This document shows, one piece after another, positions 14,706 to 22,822 of a stretch of DNA of 28,610 nucleotides. Numbering within the stretch: the stretch's first letter is position 1; each line of letters begins with the position of its first letter. Source of the DNA: JANLQX01 sp043775075 (GTDB lineage Bacteria > Actinomycetota > Acidimicrobiia > Acidimicrobiales > JANYDT01); assembly GCA_043775075.1 (NCBI GenBank), contig JAYVSS010000031.1, forward strand, positions 1 to 28,610, read 5' to 3'. The position numbers and the translations under genes were made by a program. The notes under the pieces are model-generated. The model was not told the DNA's origin. It saw nothing but the letters and a program-made list of their open reading frames with translations, and ran no database searches.

Positions 14706-16037
14706 TCAGGCAATCGCCCCGCTGGCCCGCAGAGCGACGAGTTCGTCGGCACTGACGCCGACCTCGGTGAGCACGCTGTCAGTGTCGGCTCCGAGCTGCG
14801 GCGGGGCCGCCCCGATGCGCGTCGGAGTGGAAGAAAACGATACGGGAGGCCGTGGCTCGCGCAAGCGCCCGTAGGGCCCCACTTCGTGCTCCACCAACGT
14901 TTCGTTGGCGATCACCTGGGGATGGGCAGGAACGTCGGCCACCGCCGTGACCCCCGAACACGGCACGTCGTTGCTCACGAACGCGTGCACCACTTCGTCG
15001 GTGGTGTGGGTGGCCATGAACGCCCCGAGGGCGCCCCGCCAGACGTCGAGGTTGGCCATCCGGGCGCCGGCCGTCAACAACCGGGGATCGCCGACCCACT
15101 CCGGACGCCCGATGGCCCGAGCCATGCCGGCGAACTGGCCGTCGGTGATCATCGTGGACGTGATGAAGCCATCGCTCGTTTTCGCCAACGAATAGGCATG
15201 GCCGATCACCGGGCCGGGGCTCACCCGCTGGCGATCGAGGAACGTTTCGCCCATCATCGCGTCGCACCACAAAAAGGCGAGGGTGGCATCGATCATGGCG
15301 ACGCGCAGGTGCTGGCCCACGAGCTCACCGGTGAGACGAACATGGCGCTCCCGGGAGAACAACGCCGCAGTGACCGCCTGGGCCACGGTGTAGGCGGTGA
15401 TCTTGTCGCACACCAGGTTGCGCAACAGACTGGCTTGGCCGGTGGCGGGGTCGGCCTGCGACGCCGCCACGCCGATCGACGCCTGGATGATGTTGTCGTA
15501 CGCCGGCCGATTGGCCATCGGTCCGGAGAAGCCAAACCCGCTGATCGAGACGTAGATCACGCCCGGGTTCTCCGTCCGCACCCGGGGTTCGTCGATGCCG
15601 AGTCGTTCGACGACGCCCGGTCGGAAGTTTTGAATGACCACGTCGGCCTGGGCCAGCAGTCGGCGAGCCACCGCCTGGCCCCCGACATCCTGCAAATTGA
15701 TCGCCACGCCCCGCTTGGAACGGTTGCAACTCAGCCAGAGGGCCGAGGTGGCGGCCACGCTCTCACCGAGATAGCGCATCACGTCACCACTTCCGGGGGT
15801 CTCGATCTTGATCACGTCGGCGCCCTGATCGCCGAGCATCATCGCCGCCAGCGGGGCGGTGATCATGGTGCCGACCTCCACCACCTTGATTCCCGCTAAC
15901 GGCCCGGACATGGCCAGCGGGGCCGCAAGGGCGGTGAGCGACGCCGATTTTGACGGCGATTTTGACGGCGATTTTGTCGGCGATTTTGACGCCGATTCCG
16001 ATGGCGTCGGGGCGGGGCTGGCAGGTTCTGAAGCCAT
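14706..16037 (-). CDS. CaiB/BaiF (family III) CoA-transferase
   Basis: Transfers CoA between acyl groups; the substrate is not deducible. The product has the family start GPLAGIKVVEVGTMITAPLA, then MLGDQGADVIKIETPGSGD with the aspartate-containing block, then LSCNRSKRGVAINL, FRPGVVERLGID and GFGFSGPMANRPAYDNIIQA. The C-terminal ISFSSTPTRIGAAPPQLG-like segment is standard. From ATG 16037 it has 443 residues. The first 42 are a Ser/Pro/Lys-rich extension encoded by a 12-bp repeat. The ATG at 15911 (MSGPLAG) would give the normal family N-terminus. GGAGTG lies about 12 bases before 16037, so the extension may be translated. It is divergent from the GGDEF-EAL gene. Confidence 0.9.
   Translation of the reverse strand: MASEPASPAPTPSESASKSPTKSPSKSPSKSASLTALAAPLAMSGPLAGIKVVEVGTMITAPLAAMMLGDQGADVIKIETPGSGDVMRYLGESVAATSALWLSCNRSKRGVAINLQDVGGQAVARRLLAQADVVIQNFRPGVVERLGIDEPRVRTENPGVIYVSISGFGFSGPMANRPAYDNIIQASIGVAASQADPATGQASLLRNLVCDKITAYTVAQAVTAALFSRERHVRLTGELVGQHLRVAMIDATLAFLWCDAMMGETFLDRQRVSPGPVIGHAYSLAKTSDGFITSTMITDGQFAGMARAIGRPEWVGDPRLLTAGARMANLDVWRGALGAFMATHTTDEVVHAFVSNDVPCSGVTAVADVPAHPQVIANETLVEHEVGPYGRLREPRPPVSFSSTPTRIGAAPPQLGADTDSVLTEVGVSADELVALRASGAIA
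15946..16005. repeat. 12-bp tandem repeat in the 5' part of the CoA-transferase gene
   Basis: Five units of gattttgacggc, with few changes, encode SKSPTKSPSKSPSKSAS on the minus strand. It is in frame and outside the conserved domain. Confidence 0.93.
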
Positions 16038-16219
16038 GGTGCGGGGTCACTCCTCGTGGTGAATGGGTGGCAAAAACTGCTACTCTTCGTGGTTGCGATG
16101 CGTCACTCAGAACTGCACCTTTGCTCAGTTCCGGTTCCCACACCGAATCTGAATCGGAACGCACGTTCGCCGGCCAGGTCCACACACGTCGCCGTACTGA
16201 ACTTCTCGAAGTTGGCGTC

Positions 16220-18976
16220 ATGACCGATACTCCAAACCCCGGCACCGCCCCCGTTGCGGTGGCGAGTTCATGGGCCCTGCCCGCCACCGGCGACGCCGGT
16301 CCGGCTCTGGCGATCGGTTTGCCGGATCGCTCACCGGCGGCCAACCCCCGAACCGGCACCCAAGCCGGCACCGCCGGCTCGCCCACGGCCGAGGAGAACC
16401 CCCCGCTCGAAGCGGAGCCGTCAAGGTGGCCCGGTCATCCACTTGACGCGCTGGCTTCGCTAACGGCGGCGCTGAGATCACCCACAGCCGACCCCTCCAT
16501 CGCCCTCACCCGGTGTTTGCTTTCCGCCGTGGGCGAGCGGGTGGTGTTGTGGAGCGTGTCCTACGACGGCACCAGGTCGCGTTTGCTCGCCCTCGATGGT
16601 CGACCGGCGAAGGGTGGGTGGGAACCGGCGTCGGGGATCGTGGCCGAAGTGTTGGGCGCCCGTCAAGCGGTGGAAATGGGGGTCCTCGATGAGTCCCTCC
16701 TTGAGGACATCGTGGCCCCCACGATCGGTCGTTTGGAGGCCGAGGACGCCCGCCAACGGGGGCGGGCCTTCGGGCGTTTCGTGCCTATTCTGGCCCGCCC
16801 TTCGGCGGTCAGTCCGGGGTTTGCTGACGTGACCGAAAACGACCCGCTGACGGCGCTACCCGACTCCGCCGAGCGCACCACAGAACGGCGCATAGTCGCC
16901 GTGTTGGGCGTTATTCGTCGGCCCGGTCGGCCCCTCTTCGGCCGGACGGAACGCGTCGTCATCGACGCCGTCGCCGGACGCTACGAAGACGCTCTCACGA
17001 TCGGCAAAGCCAATGCCGAGTTGCGCTCCTCCAACGTCGCCGGCCTCATCCCCATGGGCGAGGGAGTCACGCTCGGCGGCGACCTACTCAATCGACTCGG
17101 CTCGGTATCGGGCGATGTCGTGTTTCGCCATCTGTTCTCGGGCCGGACCAGTTACATCAGCCGAGGCATCGTGGCGTCTTTGGGCTACGAACCGTCGGAG
17201 GTCATCGCCGACGGCGGTCTGCTGAATCGCCTCGTGCACCCCGACGATCGTCACCTCCTCAATGAAATCGTGGACGACCCGAGTCGATGCGATGCGCCCA
17301 TCATGCTGCGGATGCTGCGTCGTAACGGGCAAATCTCGTGGCAATACCTTCGACTCTCCCCGATTATGCAGGCCGGCGGCGGCCCGGCTTCGGCCAACGT
17401 GGTGCTGGGCATCGAGGGCTTCGCCACGGACGTGACTCCGATCAAAGCGGCAGAGGCCGAGCTCGTCCATCAGGCCCGCACCGACGTACTCACGGGGCTC
17501 GCCAACCGGTTGGCGTTTCGCGAGTCGGTGCAGCGAGCGATCGCCCGCCTTGAGCGTCACGCCGGCATGTCTGGGGTGCTCTTCCTCGACCTCGATGGCT
17601 TCAAGAAGGTCAATGACGCCTACGGTCACGCCGCCGGCGACGACGTGTTGCGTCAAGTGGCCGAGACGCTGCGCCGGGTCATCCGTCGTGAAGATCTTGT
17701 GGCCCGCCTCGGGGGCGACGAATTCGCCGTACTGCTCTCTGAACTGCGCACCGTCGACGAGGGCGCGGCCACCGCTCGACGCATCCTTGCGGCTTTCGAA
17801 GAGTCGCCCGTGATGGTCGACAACAAAGCCGCCGATGTTTCCACCGGGATCGGGATCGCCGTCGTAACCGAGCCAACGATGTCTCCCGACGAATTGATTA
17901 ACCGTGCCGACATCGCTCTCTATCAGGCGAAGCGCGCCGGTCGCGGACGTTGGCAGGTGCACGAAGGTGCGCGCGGGTCACTCAATGTGGATCAACCGAC
18001 ACTCGCCGACGGGGCCCAACCGGCTCCATCATCGGCGGGTTCGGGCGCGTCGTTCACCCCGGGTGGCGCCGGACCGGCGGGCGTAGCGGGGCTAGCGGGC
18101 GCAGCGGGACTAGCGGGCGTTTCCGGGTCGGGCAGCTCGGCGCCGACGACGCCCGTGCCGCCGGCACCACATCCCGAAGTTTCCGATGCGGTGGTGCGCA
18201 GTGCGTTGGCCGCACGCGATTTCCAGGTGCACTACCTGCCCGAGGTCAACGCCAACACGGGCACCGTGGTGGCCGTCGAAGCGCTGTTGCGATGGCAGCA
18301 TCCCACCCTCGGTTTGCTTCCGGCTTCAGTCTTCATCAGCGACGTGGTCGGCCTCGAATCAATTCACGCCCTGGGCGATTGGGCGTTGCGCGAGGCGTGT
18401 CGCAACGTGGCGTCGTGGCGTAGCCGCTTCCGGGTACCGATCATGCTGTGGGTGAATGTTGTTCCGGCCCAGATCGCCCATCCGGGCTTCGCCGAAACGG
18501 TCCTCTCCACGCTGGCGGCGGCTGGCCTCTCGCCGAAAGATGTTGGCCTGGACGTGCCGGAGGCCCTCCTCCCCCTGCTCGGCGAAGCCGGAGAGGCGGC
18601 GTTGACCACACTCGGTCGGTCCGGCGTGCGCTTGGCCATCGACGATTTCGGGGGCGGGACCACGTCTTTACGCACTCTGCAACGCCTCCCGCTCAGTCAG
18701 CTGAAAATCGATCGCCAACTGATTGCCACAGTGGATCGTCCCAACGGCACCGGATCGTCGGATCTTGTCAGCATGGCCGTTTCTCTCGCCGGTTCATTGG
18801 GCGCCGAAGTGGTCGCCGTCGGCGTGGAGCGAGCAACCCAGCTCGCCCGCGTGCAGGCCCTCCGGTGCGCATTTGTCCAGGGCTATCTGGCCGGGCATGC
18901 GCTGTCAGCCGAAGAAGTGGAGCGAGTCTTCGCCGCCGCCCAGCCATCACTGCCGGGCCTCGACCCGCTCTCCTAG
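16220..18976 (+). CDS. PAS-GGDEF-EAL cyclic-di-GMP protein, EAL probably impaired
   Basis: A 918-residue cytoplasmic signalling protein. An N-terminal region (to about 260) of possible GAF type is followed by a PAS domain (about 290-410: SRGIVASLGYEPSEVIADGG, then VHPDDRHLL). The GGDEF domain has DVLTGLANRLAFRE and an intact GGDEF at 498-502, with an RxxD inhibitory site at 489-492. A Gly/Ala/Pro-rich linker with 9-bp DNA repeats leads to an EAL domain: E687 (EALLR), N746, E781, D808-D809, K829, E870 and Q887 are kept. However the LE(L/I)TE motif is LDVPE (D778), and AEGVE is AVGVE (V867). So diguanylate cyclase activity is likely and phosphodiesterase activity doubtful. The frame is open back to 15950 but that overlaps the divergent gene; ATG 16220 is chosen. 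Its stop overlaps the stop of pxpC. Confidence 0.9.
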   Translation: MTDTPNPGTAPVAVASSWALPATGDAGPALAIGLPDRSPAANPRTGTQAGTAGSPTAEENPPLEAEPSRWPGHPLDALASLTAALRSPTADPSIALTRCLLSAVGERVVLWSVSYDGTRSRLLALDGRPAKGGWEPASGIVAEVLGARQAVEMGVLDESLLEDIVAPTIGRLEAEDARQRGRAFGRFVPILARPSAVSPGFADVTENDPLTALPDSAERTTERRIVAVLGVIRRPGRPLFGRTERVVIDAVAGRYEDALTIGKANAELRSSNVAGLIPMGEGVTLGGDLLNRLGSVSGDVVFRHLFSGRTSYISRGIVASLGYEPSEVIADGGLLNRLVHPDDRHLLNEIVDDPSRCDAPIMLRMLRRNGQISWQYLRLSPIMQAGGGPASANVVLGIEGFATDVTPIKAAEAELVHQARTDVLTGLANRLAFRESVQRAIARLERHAGMSGVLFLDLDGFKKVNDAYGHAAGDDVLRQVAETLRRVIRREDLVARLGGDEFAVLLSELRTVDEGAATARRILAAFEESPVMVDNKAADVSTGIGIAVVTEPTMSPDELINRADIALYQAKRAGRGRWQVHEGARGSLNVDQPTLADGAQPAPSSAGSGASFTPGGAGPAGVAGLAGAAGLAGVSGSGSSAPTTPVPPAPHPEVSDAVVRSALAARDFQVHYLPEVNANTGTVVAVEALLRWQHPTLGLLPASVFISDVVGLESIHALGDWALREACRNVASWRSRFRVPIMLWVNVVPAQIAHPGFAETVLSTLAAAGLSPKDVGLDVPEALLPLLGEAGEAALTTLGRSGVRLAIDDFGGGTTSLRTLQRLPLSQLKIDRQLIATVDRPNGTGSSDLVSMAVSLAGSLGAEVVAVGVERATQLARVQALRCAFVQGYLAGHALSAEEVERVFAAAQPSLPGLDPLS

Positions 18977-19863
18977 GTTGCGCCGGCCCGGCTCGCTCGG
19001 TAGCGCCCGGCAAACCTGAGGCGGTCACCGGGGCGGAGCTGGGCCACGTCGCCGAGGGATCGGGCGGTAACCACCCCAACAACCGGGTACCCACCGGTGG
19101 TGCCGCAGTCCGGCCCGAGAATGATGGGTTGACCATTAAGCGGCACCTGGACGGCGCCGGGGATCATCGCTTCGCTCGGAAGTTCAGCGTCAACGAGGTG
19201 CGGCCATCGAATGAGGCGCGGGCCGAGGAGTCGAACCCCGATACGGTCGCTGGCCCCGTCAACCGTCCAGACCGCACTGGTCAATTGGTGGCGACAATCA
19301 TCGGTGAGCCACGCGAGGCGTGGGCCGTCCGTCAACACTAGTGTCGGCTGATCCGCCTTCGCCCGAGTCGGGATCGGTTCGAACCACGGATCGGCTTCCG
19401 TCGTGTCATGTGCACATACGATCTCGTCGCCCGGGACTAGAGGAGCCGGACCGATGCGACCGAGCGAGTCGTAGGACCGACTGCCAAGCACCGACGGCCC
19501 ACCGATGCCGCCCAGAAGTGAAACATACGCGCGCAGACCTTCAGTTGGCATACCAATATGCAATCGATCGCCCGCTGGCAGAAAGACGGCCATATCCTGC
19601 GCCGCAGGGCTGCCGTTAATGGTGACGGGTACCCGTGCCCCGGTCACCGCGATCACGGCCGCTTCGGTGGCCAGGAACGCGCACGAACCGAGAAGCGCTT
19701 CGAGGACCGCGGCGTCACGATGGTTGCCCACGAGGCGGTTCGCCGCCGCCCGTGCCCGTTGATCAAATGCCCCCGAGCGAGCGACGCCCTGGTGCCCGCG
19801 TCCAGTGCGGCCGTCGTCTTGCACGGTCAGCATCGGCGCGCAGGATTCGACGACCAACGTCAT
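18973..19863 (-). CDS. pxpC: 5-oxoprolinase subunit C (KipA-like)
   Basis: One of three subunits of the prokaryotic ATP-dependent 5-oxoprolinase that opens pyroglutamate to glutamate. The 296-residue product shows the family blocks TVQDDGRTGRGHQGVARSGA, AANRLVGNHRDAAVLEALLG, AYVSLLGGIGGPSVLGSRSY and ILGPDCGTTGGYPVVGVV. It starts within the last codon and stop of pxpB (4-bp overlap), so translation is coupled. Its stop shares the CTAG tetranucleotide with the stop of the convergent GGDEF-EAL gene. The family is also annotated as biotin-dependent carboxyltransferase, an older name. Confidence 0.93.
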   Translation of the reverse strand: MTLVVESCAPMLTVQDDGRTGRGHQGVARSGAFDQRARAAANRLVGNHRDAAVLEALLGSCAFLATEAAVIAVTGARVPVTINGSPAAQDMAVFLPAGDRLHIGMPTEGLRAYVSLLGGIGGPSVLGSRSYDSLGRIGPAPLVPGDEIVCAHDTTEADPWFEPIPTRAKADQPTLVLTDGPRLAWLTDDCRHQLTSAVWTVDGASDRIGVRLLGPRLIRWPHLVDAELPSEAMIPGAVQVPLNGQPIILGPDCGTTGGYPVVGVVTARSLGDVAQLRPGDRLRFAGRYRASRAGAT

Positions 19864-20498
19864 GGTTCGATCGGTCGAAAGCGCACCCGATCACCGTTGG
19901 CCAACATGCTCGGAGGGTCAAGGGCAGCGTCGAACAGTGTTGCGTCGGTATGGCCGAGCAGCCGCCATCCTCCGGGCGACGCCGCCGGATAGATCCCGGT
20001 GAACCCGGCCCCCATGCCCACGGATCCGGCGGGGACGAGCGTTCTGGGCGACGCCAATCGAGAAACCATGAGGGCCTGATCGAGGCCCGTAAGGTAGGGG
20101 AACGACCGTGAGAATCCGAGGAAAGCGACGGTGTAGGTCGGGGCCGAGTGACGGGCCACGACCTCGTCAACCGACAAACCGGTGAGGTCGGCGACCTCAT
20201 CAAGATCTGCCCCGTCATAGACCACGTCAATCGTATGTGTACGAATGGATTTGGATTGGGTCGGGACCATCGGCAAGAGCGCAATCTGACGAACAAGTTC
20301 ATTCGCCGACATGGCGGCGTCCCGCAATTCGACGTACAGGGTTTCCGCCCCCGGCACGCATTCGGCCGCCAAGCCGCTGGCTCGGACTGCCCGGTCATAG
20401 GCGTGGACCTGGTCGAGTGAGGGCAGTTGGAGGAGTACCCCACGCTCACCGTAGCGATGCCACGTCAAGGTCGCTGACTGCTCCGATAGCTCATCCAT
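19860..20498 (-). CDS. pxpB: 5-oxoprolinase subunit B (KipI-like)
   Basis: A 212-residue partner of PxpC. Recognised by WHRYGERGVLLQL at the start, the middle block YDGADLDEVADLTGLSVDEV, then YTVAFLGFSRSFPYLTGL and the C-terminal SVGMGAGFTGIYPAASPGGW followed by LLGHTD. The ATG at 20498 is chosen; a GTG two codons earlier (20504) is possible, and neither has a ribosome site. It lies 27 bp after pxpA. The short gap contains the palindrome GTACGCGTAC. Confidence 0.93.
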   Translation of the reverse strand: MDELSEQSATLTWHRYGERGVLLQLPSLDQVHAYDRAVRASGLAAECVPGAETLYVELRDAAMSANELVRQIALLPMVPTQSKSIRTHTIDVVYDGADLDEVADLTGLSVDEVVARHSAPTYTVAFLGFSRSFPYLTGLDQALMVSRLASPRTLVPAGSVGMGAGFTGIYPAASPGGWRLLGHTDATLFDAALDPPSMLANGDRVRFRPIEP

Positions 20499-20525
20499 AG
20501 ACACCGTATGTACGCGTACGATTGT

Positions 20526-21245
20526 TCAGACGAACGGAGAGAGTTCGTAGCCGGCGGTGCTAAGCGCAGCCCGAACGGCACGAGCGTGCTGGGCGGCGTT
20601 GGGCGTGTCGCCATGCAGGCAGAGCGAACCGACGCGATCAATCGATGCCAGTGCCAGAGCCTGCGCGGCAATCGCCTCCGAATCCGCATGCACTGCGCCA
20701 GGTTCGCTCCGAGGCACAAGCGTTCCGTTGGCACGATATGCACGGTCCGTCAAGCCTTCACCGACGACGCGAAGGCCGTGGCGCGCAGCGGCGTCCACCA
20801 GTGGTCCGGCCGCTCCGAGAAGTACGAGCGTTGTGTCGAACGACGCGACTGCGCGGGCTAGTGCGTCGGCCTGCTCGGGGTCGGCGTTCACCCGGTGGTA
20901 CAGGGCTCCATGCGGTTTCACGTAGCGGACCTTCGTTCCCGCCACCCGGCAGATACCGTCGAGGGCGCCGAGTTGGTAGAGCACGTCGGCCTCGAGATCG
21001 GCCGGATCGATATCGAGGGCCCGGCGACCAAACCCGACGAGGTCGGGATAGGCCACATGCGCGCCAACGACCACGCGACGATCGACGGCGAGCTCAACGG
21101 TTCGACGGATCGTGCGCGGATCACCAGCATGAAATCCGCACGCCACGTTGGCACTCGTGACGATGTCAAGCATGGCGGCGTCGTCGCCCATCGTCCACTG
21201 GCCGAACGACTCACCGAGGTCAGCGTTCAGATCGATCGCTCTCAT
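20526..21245 (-). CDS. pxpA: 5-oxoprolinase subunit A (LamB/YcsF family)
   Basis: A 239-residue subunit opening the pxpABC operon. The N-terminus MRAIDLNADLGESFG and the blocks TSANVACGFHAGDP, VGAHVAYPDLVGFGRR, RYVKPHGALYH and GSLCLHGDTPNA are the standard LamB/YcsF motifs; the aspartates and histidines are thought to form the active site. The start is ATG with GAGG close by (about 2 bases). The gene order A-B-C on one strand, with 27-bp and -4-bp spacings, strongly supports a functional 5-oxoprolinase. Confidence 0.95.
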   Translation of the reverse strand: MRAIDLNADLGESFGQWTMGDDAAMLDIVTSANVACGFHAGDPRTIRRTVELAVDRRVVVGAHVAYPDLVGFGRRALDIDPADLEADVLYQLGALDGICRVAGTKVRYVKPHGALYHRVNADPEQADALARAVASFDTTLVLLGAAGPLVDAAARHGLRVVGEGLTDRAYRANGTLVPRSEPGAVHADSEAIAAQALALASIDRVGSLCLHGDTPNAAQHARAVRAALSTAGYELSPFV

Positions 21246-21357
21246 GTCCTCACCACCCGTCCATCATGACGCGCTCCTGCCGGCCCGGCACCCACGCCGG
21301 GCGCCGCGGCGCGGCCACCCTCGGCGCGCAACGCGCGGCGTTTGGCGCCCGGCGAGA

Positions 21358-22764
21358 TCAGCGTTGGGCGTGGTAAACGGCGTGGCGCCCGCTCAGTGCG
21401 GTGGCGATGATGTTGGCGGGGAGAAACGCCAGCAGCCCGACCGGACCGAAGAGTTCGGCCCCCATGACCGCAGCGCTGATCGGCGTGTTCGATGCCGCGG
21501 CCCACGTGGCCACCATGCCCACTGCGGCGAGGAGGCCCGCCGGCTCACCGAGCGGTCCGGACAGGCTGGCCCCGAGGCAGGCGCCCATGCAGAGGAGCGG
21601 CGTGACCTCGCCACCGGGAAAACCGCTGCCCAACGTGACTGCAGTGAAGGCCAACTTAAGGATGAACGCGGTCGACGCCACGCCCGCGCCGGCGAGCGCA
21701 GCGTTGAGGAGTGGCAACGACAGCCCAAGATATGCACGCGTACCAATGGCCGCAGTCCCCGCCACCACGAGCGCCCCGCCCAGCACCGGCCACAGCAGGT
21801 GCGGCAACTTCGATCGTCGGAGCGCAACCACGACAAGACGGTGAGCGACGAGGTAGGCCCGAGCCAGAACTCCTGCGCCAAAGGCCACGATCACCACGCC
21901 GAACACCAGCGGCGATTCCACGCGGGGCAGTTTGAGATGATGGATGCCGAGGCGGCTGGTGATGAGGTGGCCGACGAACGACGCCACCGCCGCCGTCGGC
22001 AGGAACGCCAGCGTTTCTTCCCAGCGCAAGCGAAGGTGGGAGCCGCTCATTTCCCAGTGACGCGCCACTTCCACCCCGAAGATCATCCCCGCCCACGGCA
22101 CCCCGAAGACAGACCCAAATCCCCCGGCGAGCGACGCCACGATCAGCATCCGACGCACTTCGACGCCCGACGTCGCGCTCCTGGATCCGAGTCGCTCAAG
22201 GAGCGGTCGGACGGGGGCCGTCAGCCCGGCGGCAATCTGCACCGCGGCCCCCTCCCGACCCCCCGATCCCCCGAACAAATGGGTGGCCACCGACCCGACG
22301 AACACATACGGCGCCAGGCCCACCGGTACCCCCGCGACCCGGCGGCCTGGTCGAGCGGTCGCCGTTGACGAGCCATCGGCAGCGGTTCGATGTCCAATTT
22401 GCGACACAGTGTCCGGATTGCGACGTCGCAATCCGGACAGCCTGTCGTCAACTAGACAGCCATCCCCCTGGGCATCCCCGTCGACGCGCTCGGTAACACT
22501 TTCCGTCGGCGATGCGTGGAAGTCTTCGAGGAGCAGGTTGGTCCCCGCGGTCGCTCGGCCGGCGACGCGTCGCAGCAGCCCGATACCCAGTCCCGCCACG
22601 GGGAGCAGCCACAGAAGCCATGGATGCCCCACGCGGTTCGTCGTCGCCCAGTTCAGCGCATGAAGAAAACTGGCCGAGCCAAACCCCGAGGCCACGCCGG
22701 TGATCGCCCCTACGGCGGGCCCGAGCAGTATCAGCCGGACCTTCGTCGGTGGATTGATCGTCAC
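21358..22764 (-). CDS. ClC family chloride channel/transporter with an inserted segment
   Basis: Membrane protein of 468 residues. The ClC signatures are GSGGREGAAVQ (gating glutamate at 171), GSVFGVPWAGMIFGVEV, LGSGFPGGEVTPLLCMGACL and the C-terminal AASNTPISAAVMGAEL. Between LLLEDFH (about 78-83) and VPVGLAPYVFVGSVATHLFG (from 146) there are about 60 extra residues, polar and Arg-rich, where ClC proteins normally have a short loop. The DNA of this insert contains a four-armed palindrome (22391-22458) and keeps the frame, so the protein is probably still made. The start is a GTG with TAGCGT 9 bases upstream. It is divergent from the next gene across only 58 bp. Confidence 0.9.
   Translation of the reverse strand: MTINPPTKVRLILLGPAVGAITGVASGFGSASFLHALNWATTNRVGHPWLLWLLPVAGLGIGLLRRVAGRATAGTNLLLEDFHASPTESVTERVDGDAQGDGCLVDDRLSGLRRRNPDTVSQIGHRTAADGSSTATARPGRRVAGVPVGLAPYVFVGSVATHLFGGSGGREGAAVQIAAGLTAPVRPLLERLGSRSATSGVEVRRMLIVASLAGGFGSVFGVPWAGMIFGVEVARHWEMSGSHLRLRWEETLAFLPTAAVASFVGHLITSRLGIHHLKLPRVESPLVFGVVIVAFGAGVLARAYLVAHRLVVVALRRSKLPHLLWPVLGGALVVAGTAAIGTRAYLGLSLPLLNAALAGAGVASTAFILKLAFTAVTLGSGFPGGEVTPLLCMGACLGASLSGPLGEPAGLLAAVGMVATWAAASNTPISAAVMGAELFGPVGLLAFLPANIIATALSGRHAVYHAQR
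22391..22458. repeat. Four-armed palindromic element D inside the ClC gene
   Basis: TGTCCAATTTGCGAC (22391) and TGTCCGGATTGCGAC (22410) face GTCGCAATCCGGACA (22425) and GTCGTCAACTAGACA (22444). Spacings are 19 bp on both sides and the dyad centre is shared. The inner pair is a perfect 30-bp palindrome; the outer pair is less exact (11 of 15). It lies in frame in codons about 103-125. Confidence 0.88.
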
Positions 22765-22822
22765 GGGGGGTGGACGCTACCCGCGGCCCCGCCCCACACC
22801 GACGCCCGTAGGCTTTCCTCCG

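Noticed and set aside
15950..16219. N-terminal extension of the GGDEF-EAL protein to 15950
   Set aside because: It overlaps the start of the divergent CoA-transferase on the other strand and its repeat. It has no domain-like sequence, and ATG 16220 is a reasonable start.
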